Origin: Sphingobacterium sp. | GTDB lineage: Bacteria > Bacteroidota > Bacteroidia > Sphingobacteriales > Sphingobacteriaceae | Assembly: GCA_031286695.1 (NCBI GenBank) | Contig: JAITTY010000005.1 | Span: 434,001 to 498,000 of the forward strand | Reading direction: 5' to 3' | DNA: 64,000 bases | Shown: in pieces, positions 51,280 to 60,577 of the stretch | How the letters are laid out: each line of letters begins with the position of its first letter | Numbering within the stretch: the stretch's first letter is position 1 | Program-made: the position numbers and the translations under genes | Notes under the pieces: generated by a model | What the model saw: the letters and a program-made list of their open reading frames with translations, nothing else | Databases searched by the model: none | Told to the model about the DNA's origin: nothing

Positions 51280-51687
51280 TTACTCAAAAAAAAATCTGGC
51301 TGCTATAAAATAACCACCGCCAATGACTATGAGTGGCAGAGCTACTGACAGGAGCAACAAGCTCCATATAAATACGCGAAAATAACTGTATAAAGATACT
51401 CTTGATGGATCCGATAAGTCATAGATTACCGTTGTTGTCTCTCCTATTTTCCATGCAGGGGGATCATTCCCTTCTGCTAATTCATATGTAACCAACTGAT
51501 TATCTTCAGTCCGAAAGGAGAATACCGGCGCATATACCTCACCTTCTGACTCGTACTTGTGAAGGTCGATTACAGTAGCGGTAGCTTTATAGCCGTTTTT
51601 TAAAAATACCAATGTATTACGAAAGCTTATGATCGCCAATAAAAGAAAAACCAACCCCAGTCCAAGGATCACATAATATTGCCACAT
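51280..51687 (-). CDS. DUF3592-like membrane protein
   Basis: 135 aa from the ATG at 51687; a GTG eight codons upstream is possible. Two membrane helices, about 3-23 and 105-130, flank an extracytoplasmic beta-rich segment with A-T-V-I-D-L-H, Y-A-P-V-F-S-F-R-T-E-D, V-T-Y-E and I-G-E-T-T-T-V-I-Y-D, the standard DUF3592 pattern. The role of this family is unknown. It stands alone with its own upstream region. Confidence 0.75.
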   Translation of the reverse strand: MWQYYVILGLGLVFLLLAIISFRNTLVFLKNGYKATATVIDLHKYESEGEVYAPVFSFRTEDNQLVTYELAEGNDPPAWKIGETTTVIYDLSDPSRVSLYSYFRVFIWSLLLLSVALPLIVIGGGYFIAARFFFE

Positions 51688-52140
51688 AGTTTTATTTTTA
51701 ATTCCGCCCACTTCAACGAAGTTACTATATCTAACTGATAAATAACAAGATACTTATAAATATACTACAGTTTTCAAATAGAAGACAGATAAAACGTGCT
51801 TGAGGCTTAGTCGCAGCGAGTTTGTAAATCTGTCGCTTTGATAATCAGCTCGCGGAATTCTTGTATCCACTTCCAACGATCGAATGAATTCTCCATAATG
51901 TCCTATAAAAAAACCTATAGAAATAGCAGATGAAAGATTGTGAAAAGTTGAAAGTTCATATAGAAAGCCTATTGTAATATCATCTTTATATTAAATTGAA
52001 GTAAACTAAAAATCAAAATGGCGCATAGTGGCAAACTGGTAGCGCTTCAAAATTTTAGCAGGTTTTATCTATACAAAATCTCTAATATTTTTCTTTACTT
52101 CACTTTTAAAATCTATATTTTAAGAAAAAAAGAAAACGAA
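51688..52140. other. long AT-rich intergenic region before the second fecI gene
   Basis: 453 bp. It contains the 29-codon minus-strand frame at 51807-51896. The frame open upstream of the sigma gene (52018-52140) looks like leader rather than protein. No clear consensus promoter or hairpin was found. Confidence 0.5.
51807..51896 (-). CDS. possible 29-aa small protein or gene remnant
   Basis: ATG at 51896, TAA at 51807-51809. The peptide begins M-E-N-S-F-D-R-W-K-W-I-Q-E-F-R-E and ends T-R-C-D. It is rich in Trp, charged residues and a helix-like pattern, unlike random translation of AT-rich spacer, but there is no ribosome binding site I can defend. It may be a small protein, or the last piece of a decayed gene. 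Only weak support. Confidence 0.25.
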   Translation of the reverse strand: MENSFDRWKWIQEFRELIIKATDLQTRCD

Positions 52141-52653
52141 ATGTTATCCACAGAATATTATTTTAACAAATATTTTCTGCAACTCAGTGTATTTGCATTT
52201 CCTTGGGTTGGTTCAGAGGAAATCGCAAAAGACATCGTACAGGACGCATTTATCGTTCTAATGAGCAGACAGGATTTACTGGAAAAAGGAGAACCCGTAA
52301 TTAAAAGCTTTCTTTATAGCTCAGTTAAAAATCTGGCGATGAATATCAAGCGAAGAAATATTGTATTTGATCGTGTACGTAACCAACTTGACACAGACAA
52401 ACCAGATGACAACGATATCCTTGATAATTTAATAAATGCAGAATTGATCGGAGCTCTTCATCGGGAACTCAATGAACTTCCCGAAGGCTGTCAAAGAATC
52501 TGCCGTTTAATCTATTTGGACGGAATGAAGTACGAAGAGGTCGCACAGGAGCTGAACGTCTCTGTCAATACCGTGAAAACACAACGCATGCGGGCTATAA
52601 ACCTACTGAAAAGAAAATTCTTAAATATCCTTTTTTCATTTTTTATACTCTGA
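52141..52653 (+). CDS. ECF sigma factor, FecI type
   Basis: 170 aa from the ATG at 52141; the frame is open upstream to 52018, but that part is not sigma-like. Region 2 spans about 10-75 (A-K-D-I-V-Q-D-A-F-I-V-L and F-L-Y-S-S-V-K-N-L-A-M), region 4 about 105-160 (L-P-E-G-C-Q-R-I-C-R-L-I-Y-L-D-G-M-K-Y-E-E-V-A-Q-E-L, V-S-V-N-T-V-K-T-Q-R). The end is hydrophobic (L-N-I-L-F-S-F-F-I-L), as in the first FecI of this window. It is followed by fecR, susC and susD and probably directs their transcription. Confidence 0.9.
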   Translation: MLSTEYYFNKYFLQLSVFAFPWVGSEEIAKDIVQDAFIVLMSRQDLLEKGEPVIKSFLYSSVKNLAMNIKRRNIVFDRVRNQLDTDKPDDNDILDNLINAELIGALHRELNELPEGCQRICRLIYLDGMKYEEVAQELNVSVNTVKTQRMRAINLLKRKFLNILFSFFIL

Positions 52654-52739
52654 TAAACAAATACTTACCATTAAATCTTGACTTTTTTTTATAAACGGAT
52701 CACCCATTTTAACCGTTCAAGTTATTTAGCTTATGAATT

Positions 52740-53921
52740 ATGATAGAAACCGACAAAATAATATTAGCAGAATTGATTGCTCTTCTTTTGAAAGATGGCG
52801 AGCTGCCATCCGACAAAGAGGCGCAATTAAAAAATCTTTTACAAAGGTATCCCGAGGCGAAGGATAGCCTAAGTCGTCGACTATCACAGACTGCTATTTA
52901 TCCCCCATTTGATCTTCGCAACATTGATTTAAATAGAGAATGGTTGATAACACAAACTAAATTCACGGCAAAGGAAACAATTTTGCAGCCTAGAAAAAAA
53001 CACCTCTTCTTAAATAAAACTTGGTATAAAGCTATTGCAGTTGCTGCAACTGTTTTACTTGCCCTAACGTTACTATGGCAGCAACAACATCACGAAAAAT
53101 CGGCAAGCTATTTAATACCCGACAAGGTATATGGACATAAAAACGATGTTCTCCCGGGGGGAACGGGGGCAATTTTAAAAATTGAGGGGAAAGAAGAAAT
53201 ACAATTGACCGAAAAAAAAGCTGTGCAATATTTGGCTCAGGGTATTGAACTAAAAGAAGGGCGTCTCATCTATCCATCTAACTTAACCGAAAACCTGAAA
53301 AACACTTTAATTGTTCCCAAACGGTCCACCATGATATTGACCTTTAGCGACGGGACTAAAGTGTGGGTGAATGCAGCGTCAGAACTTAGTTATCAAACCA
53401 ATTTTAATAAAAAAGAGCGAAGAGTAAGGTTAAAAGGTGAAGCCTATTTCGAAGTTGCCAAAGATGCGCATAGGCCATTTATTGTAGAAACAAATCATAT
53501 CAATATACAGGCTATCGGCACGGCTTTTAATGTAAACTCCTATCATGCGACCACGAAAGTATCATTGACAGAGGGAAAACTTAAAGTCAGTAACGAAGAA
53601 AATGAAATCTATATGGATGCCGGTAGCGAAACGGAGATCGTCAATAAAAAACTGAAAACTTTTCCATTAGCCAGCAAAACCGAAGCCACCGCTTTCAAAG
53701 ACGGTTATTTTTATTTTAAAAATAAGAATATGCAACAGATACTTGATGAATTGAGTCGCTGGTATGGCATTCAGGTTGATTGCAAGGTACCTTTAAATAA
53801 CGAACGATATGAAGGCAGTATAAAAAGAGATGTGACACTGGGAGAACTTTGTAATCTCCTAAAGGATTTGACAGGTTATAAATTGACCATTGACAACGAT
53901 AAACTGATTGTGAATAGATAA
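52740..53921 (+). CDS. FecR-family anti-sigma factor
   Basis: 393 aa. Cytoplasmic N-terminal region (about 1-92), membrane helix about 95-113 (I-A-V-A-A-T-V-L-L-A-L-T-L-L-W), FecR domain about 190-290 (K-R-S-T-M-I-L-T-F-S-D-G-T-K-V-W-V-N-A, and the block around K-G-E-A-Y-F-E-V-A-K-D) and a C-terminal DUF4974 domain about 320-390 (I-L-D-E-L-S-R-W-Y-G-I-Q-V). It sequesters the sigma factor encoded 86 bp upstream and receives the signal from the STN domain of the SusC encoded next. ATG start, intact. Confidence 0.92.
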   Translation: MIETDKIILAELIALLLKDGELPSDKEAQLKNLLQRYPEAKDSLSRRLSQTAIYPPFDLRNIDLNREWLITQTKFTAKETILQPRKKHLFLNKTWYKAIAVAATVLLALTLLWQQQHHEKSASYLIPDKVYGHKNDVLPGGTGAILKIEGKEEIQLTEKKAVQYLAQGIELKEGRLIYPSNLTENLKNTLIVPKRSTMILTFSDGTKVWVNAASELSYQTNFNKKERRVRLKGEAYFEVAKDAHRPFIVETNHINIQAIGTAFNVNSYHATTKVSLTEGKLKVSNEENEIYMDAGSETEIVNKKLKTFPLASKTEATAFKDGYFYFKNKNMQQILDELSRWYGIQVDCKVPLNNERYEGSIKRDVTLGELCNLLKDLTGYKLTIDNDKLIVNR

Positions 53922-53981
53922 ACTTATTAAGGAGGACTTTGTATGTAAAAAAGATAAACGCCTAAATTAATAAAATAAAAA

Positions 53982-54010
53982 ATGCAGAAGTACGGCAAAT
54001 ACTCCTGCAT
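53982..54010 (+). promoter_or_regulatory. hairpin between fecR and susC (attenuator or terminator candidate)
   Basis: An 11-bp stem with one mismatch (ATGCAGAAGTA at 53982-53992 with TACTCCTGCAT at 54000-54010) and a 7-nt loop, 60 bp after the fecR stop and 48 bp before the susC ATG. No U-tract follows. It could separate fecI-fecR transcription from the more strongly expressed susCD, or stabilise the susC leader. Confidence 0.45.
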
Positions 54011-54058
54011 CAAAATTGAATTAACACCGATCATAAACCATTAATTCTATACCAATTT

Positions 54059-57000
54059 ATGAATAATTTATTTTATTCAAAAGGGATCTTTTGTCCCATT
54101 GACAAAGGGAAAACTTTGAACCAATTATTAAAAATGAAACTGACAGGAATCTTATTGGCGACATCCATGATGGGCGCCTACGCTTCAACCTCTGCTCAGA
54201 TTACTTTACATGCCCAAAATACCAAGATTGAAACTGTCCTGGAGAGCATCACTAAACAAACTGGTATACATTTTATCTTTAAAGAGGGGTTGCTTAGAAA
54301 CGAAAAAGCAACTGTTGAGATCACGGACGTATCCCTCGATAAGGCGCTAGACCAAATTTTCAAAAGCAGCGCTTTCTATTACATGTTACACCGAGGGACT
54401 GTTGTCATCAAACGTAAAAATGAGGATGCTTCTATTCCAGAACAAAGTACGGCCAGCATGGCATATCTACAGCAACAAGTTGTAAAAGGAAAAGTACATG
54501 ATACCAAGGGAAATCTATTGAGTTCAGTCAGCATTCTGTTAAAAGGTTCCAATATAGGAACTTCTACGAATGCTAAAGGAGAGTTTCAACTGACACTTCC
54601 GGATGGCAAAAAAGGCACATTGATGTTTAGTGCAGTCGGATTCAAACAGCTTGAAATCCCCATTAACAATAAATCGGAAATGAATGTCATCATGGATACA
54701 GATGAAGTGGGACTTGACGAAGTTGTGGTCGTAGGCTTCTCCGAAGTGGACAAAAAACATATTGCATCATCCGTATCGCAAATGGATATGGAGAAAATAA
54801 AAAACCGTCCGATCTTTAAAATGCAGGATGCTTTCTCAGGAACCATCCCTGGAGTAACAATGATGCGCGGAAACAGTATGCCGGGAAGTGTTCCGGGCAC
54901 CATCTCTATTCGTGGAATCAGTACTTTGCAAAATGCAGACCCCTTGGTCATCGTCGATGGCATGGAACAGAGTATCCATGATATTGACCCCAATCAGGTG
55001 AAAAGCATTACCGTTTTAAAAGATGCGGCCTCAGCTTCCATGTATGGTTCCCGTGGTGCAAATGGGGTTATTATCATCGAAACAGAACGTGGACAGACCG
55101 GCCAGTTTAAAGTTATTACCAACAATTGGTTTGCAGTTAACAAACCAATTGATCTCCCAAAATTTGTCGGTGCCGTCGATTTTATGAAATTGCGTAACGA
55201 AACTTTAATCCAGCAGGGACAATCTCCGATCTATCCGGAAGAGACAATCAACAAATATGCCTCCGGAGAACTAAAAGAAGTCAATTGGCTCGATCAAGTG
55301 ATGGAAAGAACCTCAACAGCGATCAACAATAATGCGAGTATATCCGGTGGTGGTGGTGTCGGTACTTTCAATTTAATGCTCGGCCACATAAAAGAAAATG
55401 GTCTCAATAAGATTGAAGGCACTCAAAAATTTTCCGCCCGATTCAATACAAATATCAACATAGCAGATAAATTTGTATTAATGGCCGACTTCTACGCCCA
55501 CCGCTTACAGGTCGATCGTCTATTGGCAAATGATGATGGACACGGCCTTTATAAACAAGCTTGGCGCTTAAACCCAACACAGCAGATTTTTTATGATTCA
55601 GACCTTCCCGAACATTATATCCTGCACAACAATATCAACCCAATCGCGTCAATCAAACATGGTGGTACAAAAAATAATATGTATGATCGCAGTACCATCA
55701 ATCTGCGTCCTAAATATAACATCAATAGCAACCTCAATATTGAAGGAAATGTTTCTTACATGATCAACAAGTCGGCTAATAAACAAAAAAGGCTGACCTA
55801 TAAGTTTTTTGATGAGAACGGTGCTCCGGCTGCAATCTGGGGAAACGACGTCAATGCGTCTCAGGGTGTCAGTGAAAGTCAGCTCACGGCACGGATGCTG
55901 ATTAACTTCAACAAAGAGCTCCGCCAAAACAAAGACAAGATCTATCTGACTGCGGGATCAGAAGTCATGAATTATACCTTTACTGATTTTAGAGAAATCA
56001 GTAAAGCTTCTTTTTTCGGTAAACTCAATTATTCCTTCGACAACCGTTATATTCTGGAATTAACCGGCCGTTCAGACGGAAGCAGCAAGTTTGCTCCTGG
56101 TCACCGCTGGGGATTTTTTCCTTCGGGAGCCTTTGCATGGAACTTACACAACGAACATTTCTTCAAGCCTATTCTCGAGTCAGGAACGGTAAATAACGTT
56201 AAGATACGCGCATCATATGGACTTATCGGAAACGAAAATGTAGCTCCTTACCTCTGGCAGGAATCTGTAAACACTTGGGGTTGGACAATACGTGTGCCCA
56301 ATCCAAATTTCTCCTGGGAAAAACAGAAACAATGGAATTTAGGTTTGGATCTCAATGCCTTTAAAAATAGGCTTTCCTTTACTGCTGAACTCTATCACAA
56401 AAATTCATACGATCTTATTTATGATCAATTTGCAGTTCCTCCGCTCACTGGATCAAATAGCCTGGAGTCCGCGGTCAATATCGGTGCCGTAGAAAATAAC
56501 GGCTGGGAATTGTCGGCGAGCTGGTCAGATAAAAAGGATGATTTTTCGTACACCATTGGTGGAATGCTTTTTGATAACCGAAACCGGATGCTCAAAGCGG
56601 GGTACAATGAGAACGATAGACTTATCTTTAAAGGTGATAATAATCGAATTTGGTACAAAGGTGTTCCAATTAACAATTATTATGGTTTCCAGTCTGACGG
56701 CTATTTCCAGACGCAAGAGGAAGTTGAATCAACCCCGGCTAAAATGCCAAATTCAAGACCCGGCGATATCCGCTACGTGGATAAAAATCAGGATGGTATT
56801 ATCAACGATGAGGACCGCAGCTATCTAGCAGATCCCCTTCCCCACTATAACTATGCAATTAATTTGGACTTTCGATACAAAGGATGGGATTTTTCGGCAT
56901 TGGGTCAGGGAATTGGAAAGCGCACCGGACGCTTGATCGGGCAAGAGGCCTATCCAGTGTATGTCGATGGGAACAGTAATGACCTCGGAGCACCGCGGGT

Positions 57001-57343
57001 TGAATATGTGGCAAACCACTGGAGCTCCGAAAATCCAAATAGCCGTTTTCCACGTCTTTGGACGGGACCAAGTCCCAATACCCTACTCAGTGATGTATGG
57101 CTAAGCAATGCAGCTTTTTTCCGGGTCAAGTCACTTCAGCTTGGCTATACATTTCCTAAAATCGGTAAAAGCATCAAAAATTTTAGAATATATGTTAATG
57201 CGCAGGATGTATTCACTGTCACGAAATGGGAAGGCTTGGATCCCGAACGTATTGATGTAGATAGTCCGGGTACAAATGATGGGAATGGAAATTATCCGCG
57301 TATGGCAACATACAGTGTTGGACTTAGTGCAAGCATTTTTTAA
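54059..57343 (+). CDS. SusC-like TonB-dependent transporter with STN signalling domain
   Basis: 1094 aa. After a long N-terminal leader (about 1-47, ending S-T-S-A-Q) comes an STN (secretin/TonB short N-terminal) domain, about 48-115 (I-E-T-V-L-E-S-I-T-K-Q-T-G-I-H-F-I-F). A CarboxypepD_reg-like domain follows (about 140-220), then L-D-E-V-V-V-V-G-F-S-E, plug (about 235-350, V-I-V-D-G-M-E-Q and M-Y-G-S-R-G-A-N-G-V-I-I) and barrel. The STN domain is the part that contacts FecR on ligand binding, so this receptor, fecR and fecI form a complete trans-envelope switch. It also imports the ligand with the SusD 3 bp downstream. Ligand unknown: no enzymes are linked. Confidence 0.93.
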   Translation: MNNLFYSKGIFCPIDKGKTLNQLLKMKLTGILLATSMMGAYASTSAQITLHAQNTKIETVLESITKQTGIHFIFKEGLLRNEKATVEITDVSLDKALDQIFKSSAFYYMLHRGTVVIKRKNEDASIPEQSTASMAYLQQQVVKGKVHDTKGNLLSSVSILLKGSNIGTSTNAKGEFQLTLPDGKKGTLMFSAVGFKQLEIPINNKSEMNVIMDTDEVGLDEVVVVGFSEVDKKHIASSVSQMDMEKIKNRPIFKMQDAFSGTIPGVTMMRGNSMPGSVPGTISIRGISTLQNADPLVIVDGMEQSIHDIDPNQVKSITVLKDAASASMYGSRGANGVIIIETERGQTGQFKVITNNWFAVNKPIDLPKFVGAVDFMKLRNETLIQQGQSPIYPEETINKYASGELKEVNWLDQVMERTSTAINNNASISGGGGVGTFNLMLGHIKENGLNKIEGTQKFSARFNTNINIADKFVLMADFYAHRLQVDRLLANDDGHGLYKQAWRLNPTQQIFYDSDLPEHYILHNNINPIASIKHGGTKNNMYDRSTINLRPKYNINSNLNIEGNVSYMINKSANKQKRLTYKFFDENGAPAAIWGNDVNASQGVSESQLTARMLINFNKELRQNKDKIYLTAGSEVMNYTFTDFREISKASFFGKLNYSFDNRYILELTGRSDGSSKFAPGHRWGFFPSGAFAWNLHNEHFFKPILESGTVNNVKIRASYGLIGNENVAPYLWQESVNTWGWTIRVPNPNFSWEKQKQWNLGLDLNAFKNRLSFTAELYHKNSYDLIYDQFAVPPLTGSNSLESAVNIGAVENNGWELSASWSDKKDDFSYTIGGMLFDNRNRMLKAGYNENDRLIFKGDNNRIWYKGVPINNYYGFQSDGYFQTQEEVESTPAKMPNSRPGDIRYVDKNQDGIINDEDRSYLADPLPHYNYAINLDFRYKGWDFSALGQGIGKRTGRLIGQEAYPVYVDGNSNDLGAPRVEYVANHWSSENPNSRFPRLWTGPSPNTLLSDVWLSNAAFFRVKSLQLGYTFPKIGKSIKNFRIYVNAQDVFTVTKWEGLDPERIDVDSPGTNDGNGNYPRMATYSVGLSASIF

Positions 57344-57346
57344 ACT

Positions 57347-58948
57347 ATGATGATGAAAAAGAAAATTTTAACCCTGATAATTGCGTTAGCAACATTAAGC
57401 AGCTGCGAAAAATTTCTTGACAAACGAGATCCTACTGCTACATCTTTTGACGAATTCTTCAACACAGAGGAAGATTTACGGCGGGTAGTCTACAGCAGTT
57501 ATTTGGATGTGTTTATGGGGCCAGGCGAACGCCGCTTGCTCTTTTACATGTTAGATGGCCGTACAGATAATGCATATGCTAGAATAGAGACAGACCATCA
57601 TATGATTATTGCCAATGGTAATATGACCAGCAATGCACGTTTGGCCGAGTATTATTGGACATTATATAATAAACACGTCGGACGGATAAATACTTATCTG
57701 GCAAATATTGACATTCCCTATGTGGAGAATGAATCGATACGGCAAAAATACAAAGCGATCTTAGAAGCGCTCCGTATCTGGCATTATTTCAGAATTACTG
57801 AGGTATGGGGCGATGTACCGTTTGTACTCGTTCCTGTCACACTGGAAGAAGCAATTCCTCCGGTAACGCCGAAAGCTGAAATATTGGATAAACTATTTGA
57901 AATGAGCCAAGATGTAGCCAACAGGCTTCCAGAAAACGAGGGCACCACAAATGCCTATATGTTCAACAAATACTCTTTCAAAACTTTGGTCATGCGTTAC
58001 GCTCTTTATAATGGACGTTATGATCTCGCCGCAACTCTTGCAAAGGAAATAATGGATAGTGGCAAGTATCAGCTCCATCCGCAATATGCGAGCTTATTCA
58101 ATTATCAAGCGGATAAGACTAACAAGGAGTTTATCATCAAGTTTGACATGGAAAGTCACAATAATTCAGCTACAAATTCCTTTCAGCACCTTGCACCACA
58201 ATACAAAACCGGAAATGGACAATCCTATGTCGTTCCATTAAAGTCTTTGGTCGATAGTTATTGGACACTTCAAGGGCGACCTATTGATCAATGTCCTTTG
58301 CATAGTAAGCAGGAATATGAGCTCAACCCAAAATTAAATCGGGATCCGCGTTACGCAGCCAGTATTTTTGGACAAGGCGATCTATTCAACAAGGAGAAAA
58401 TAGATATTTATGATTCAAAGAGTCTTTTCTATTATCAGAACTTACGAAGCAGCCGATCGGGTTATTGGTTTAAGAAGTTTGTAGATGAAGCTGATGCATT
58501 TCGGACAGGCGGCAATATGCACTTTCCTTTAGCACGTTATGCTGAGGTATTGCTGACCTATGCTGAAGCCAAAATCATGCTGAATAATGTAGATGATTTG
58601 GCGAAAAGCTGTATCAACCAGATTCGGCAACGTGCCGGACTTGATATGAGTATGGCGGATGTTAATCTAACAGTGAAATCTCAACAAGAATGGATCGACT
58701 TAATTCGTAATGAGAGAAGGATCGAATTTGCCGGTGAGGGGCTGCGCTATAGTGATATCCTTCGGTGGAAGACTGCCGAAGTAGTGCTTAATCAACCTGC
58801 ATTGGGTCATATGCGGCAAGGTGCAGACGGAAAATCTGAGGTACTTAAAATTGAAGACAGAAAATTCCTGAAACATCAATACCTCTGGCCTTTTCATGAA
58901 AGCAGTTTTCAGGTCGAACCAAATCTGAAACAAAATCCAGGATACTAG
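57347..58948 (+). CDS. SusD/RagB-like outer-membrane lipoprotein
   Basis: 533 aa; three Met codons in a row at the start leave the exact first residue open. The lipoprotein signal ends T-L-S-S-C-E-K-F-L-D-K-R-D-P, as in classical SusD. The C-terminal signature is R-N-E-R-R-I-E-F-A-G-E-G-L-R-Y-S-D-I-L-R-W-K, ending Q-Y-L-W-P-F and Q-N-P-G-Y. It partners the STN-containing SusC. Its TAG stop is the first part of a strong hairpin. No glycosidase, lyase or transporter gene follows, so the ligand cannot be guessed. Confidence 0.92.
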   Translation: MMMKKKILTLIIALATLSSCEKFLDKRDPTATSFDEFFNTEEDLRRVVYSSYLDVFMGPGERRLLFYMLDGRTDNAYARIETDHHMIIANGNMTSNARLAEYYWTLYNKHVGRINTYLANIDIPYVENESIRQKYKAILEALRIWHYFRITEVWGDVPFVLVPVTLEEAIPPVTPKAEILDKLFEMSQDVANRLPENEGTTNAYMFNKYSFKTLVMRYALYNGRYDLAATLAKEIMDSGKYQLHPQYASLFNYQADKTNKEFIIKFDMESHNNSATNSFQHLAPQYKTGNGQSYVVPLKSLVDSYWTLQGRPIDQCPLHSKQEYELNPKLNRDPRYAASIFGQGDLFNKEKIDIYDSKSLFYYQNLRSSRSGYWFKKFVDEADAFRTGGNMHFPLARYAEVLLTYAEAKIMLNNVDDLAKSCINQIRQRAGLDMSMADVNLTVKSQQEWIDLIRNERRIEFAGEGLRYSDILRWKTAEVVLNQPALGHMRQGADGKSEVLKIEDRKFLKHQYLWPFHESSFQVEPNLKQNPGY

Positions 58949-59005
58949 CGGATAAAAACAGAATAGACCATTGATTACTCAATGGTCTATTCTGTTTTTA
59001 TCCGC
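58948..59005 (+). terminator. 27-bp perfect inverted repeat after susD
   Basis: Arms 58948-58974 and 58979-59005 are exact reverse complements with a 4-nt loop (TTAC). The left arm starts on the last base of the susD stop codon. The right arm contains a TTTTTA run, so the structure can act as a terminator and probably also protects the 3' end of the operon transcript. Confidence 0.85.
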
Positions 59006-59332
59006 ATCTATATAATTATTTCTGATCAATCGTGACACTATGCACAGGTATTAAAAATGTATCATTTGAAGAAAAAAAACTTGAGTGGAAAACTCAAGGT
59101 TTAACTTAACTGTTATTAACCTAATTTATGAAAAGTATCCATATAACCATGGATAGTCCGTTTTCGTTTTATCTTTTTTATAAAAAATCGTCCCCATCAA
59201 TAACTGTTAAGGAAGACAGCACTTACTAGATGCTAACCCGGAGTTTTTGTTAGCCGTCGCTGGGTTTTGATCTAATTAATACATAAAGTAAAGTTTTAGG
59301 CATAAAATTTGTCTTAACAAGAAAAAGAAAAT
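59006..59332. other. leader region of the OmpA-like gene
   Basis: 327 bp with no coding sequence I can support. It probably holds the promoter of the lipoprotein gene; TAAAATTTG near 59303-59311 is one base longer than the TAnnTTTG consensus. No clear RNA structure was recognised. Confidence 0.45.
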
Positions 59333-60331
59333 ATGAAAAGAACGATATTATTATTCGCATCAGCATGGATGGTTGCATCTTGCAACCAACAGGTAAAAGA
59401 TAATACCCCGCCTCCTGCTCCGCAGGAAAGAGAAGTTGCAGAAGAACCTGCAAAAATTGATACGACGGCTAATCTAGATCTTGCCAGTATACCCTATTCT
59501 GATAATGATATTGGTGTATTTCCCTTTTTTACTCCTCCCAAAGGTTATAAAGTCATGAACCAGCCCATAAACAAAGACTTTGATGTCTGCTATTTTGCAA
59601 TCAATGGTATCATGAAACCTTTTGAAGGCAGGCTTTATAAAGCAAATATTACCAATGAACAAGGCACGCAGTTTTCACAGCGCTATTTTGAAAAAAGTAT
59701 GGAGGATTATTTAGCCTCTATCGGTGCCGTAAAAGTTTTTGATGGTAACATCACAAGTGAAGAATATGAGCGTTATAACAAACAGGATCCACATAAAGGT
59801 GATGAAGGCGACATCGGATATGCCGATGAAAAAATCCGGGTCTATGTGATCCGCACGAAAGATCAGGGAAATGTCTTTATTCAATATACGAGCAATAACG
59901 CCGGTGCCAAGCTCAATATACTTCAGGAGAACGATTTCAAACAAACGATAAAAAAAATAACTGCAGATGATATCACAAAAGATCTCTCTGAAACAGGCAA
60001 ATCAATCGTTTATATCACTTTTGACACAGATAAATCCAGCATTACAGCAGCAGGAACGGAATTGGTTATTCAGATTGCCGAAGCGCTAAAAAATGACCCC
60101 TCACTTAAAATCGCGATTGAAGGACACACCGACAATACCGGGGATGCTACGCACAATAAAAAATTATCCACCGAACGTGCACAGGCAGTAATGGCGGCCC
60201 TGGTTGCACAGAAAATTGACAAAGCGCGTTTATCAGCAAAAGGATATGGCGCCGAGCGCCCTTTGGTCGCCAATGATTCGGAAGACAATAAAGCCAAAAA
60301 CCGACGTGTTGAACTAGTGAAGATAAAATAA
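59333..60331 (+). CDS. OmpA-family peptidoglycan-binding lipoprotein
   Basis: 332 aa. The lipoprotein signal ends W-M-V-A-S-C-N (cysteine about 17), followed by a Pro/Glu-rich linker. The middle part (about 45-210) is unknown. The C-terminal OmpA domain spans about 220-332: V-Y-I-T-F-D-T-D-K-S-S-I, I-E-G-H-T-D-N-T-G (peptidoglycan-binding Asp), L-S-T-E-R-A-Q-A-V, and K-N-R-R-V-E-L near the end. It probably tethers the outer membrane to the cell wall. It is monocistronic, with convergent neighbours downstream. Confidence 0.9.
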   Translation: MKRTILLFASAWMVASCNQQVKDNTPPPAPQEREVAEEPAKIDTTANLDLASIPYSDNDIGVFPFFTPPKGYKVMNQPINKDFDVCYFAINGIMKPFEGRLYKANITNEQGTQFSQRYFEKSMEDYLASIGAVKVFDGNITSEEYERYNKQDPHKGDEGDIGYADEKIRVYVIRTKDQGNVFIQYTSNNAGAKLNILQENDFKQTIKKITADDITKDLSETGKSIVYITFDTDKSSITAAGTELVIQIAEALKNDPSLKIAIEGHTDNTGDATHNKKLSTERAQAVMAALVAQKIDKARLSAKGYGAERPLVANDSEDNKAKNRRVELVKIK

Positions 60332-60344
60332 AAGTTCCTTCAGC

Positions 60345-60388
60345 ATATCCCTATGGTACTTATCAAATTGAAAGTAACATAGGGGTAT
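60345..60388. terminator. imperfect stem-loop between convergent genes
   Basis: Arms 60345-60361 and 60372-60388 pair over 17 positions with about two mismatches and a 10-nt loop, 14 bp after the OmpA-like stop. It lacks a U-tract, so it may act as a weak bidirectional terminator. Confidence 0.45.
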
Positions 60389-60577
60389 TGATAAAGCTTC
60401 ACCTGCTCTTTATCGCAGCTCCACCAACACAGGTTGCTTTATTTAAATAACATCTATAATTTTTGAGTTCTCAATGTATAGATTTCTTCCACACTTCCTT
60501 TATTTTTTTGCACTTTATTTATATCCTTTCCTTCTTTCGTCCAATAAGTAGGGATAAAACATGATGATACAGTCTGA

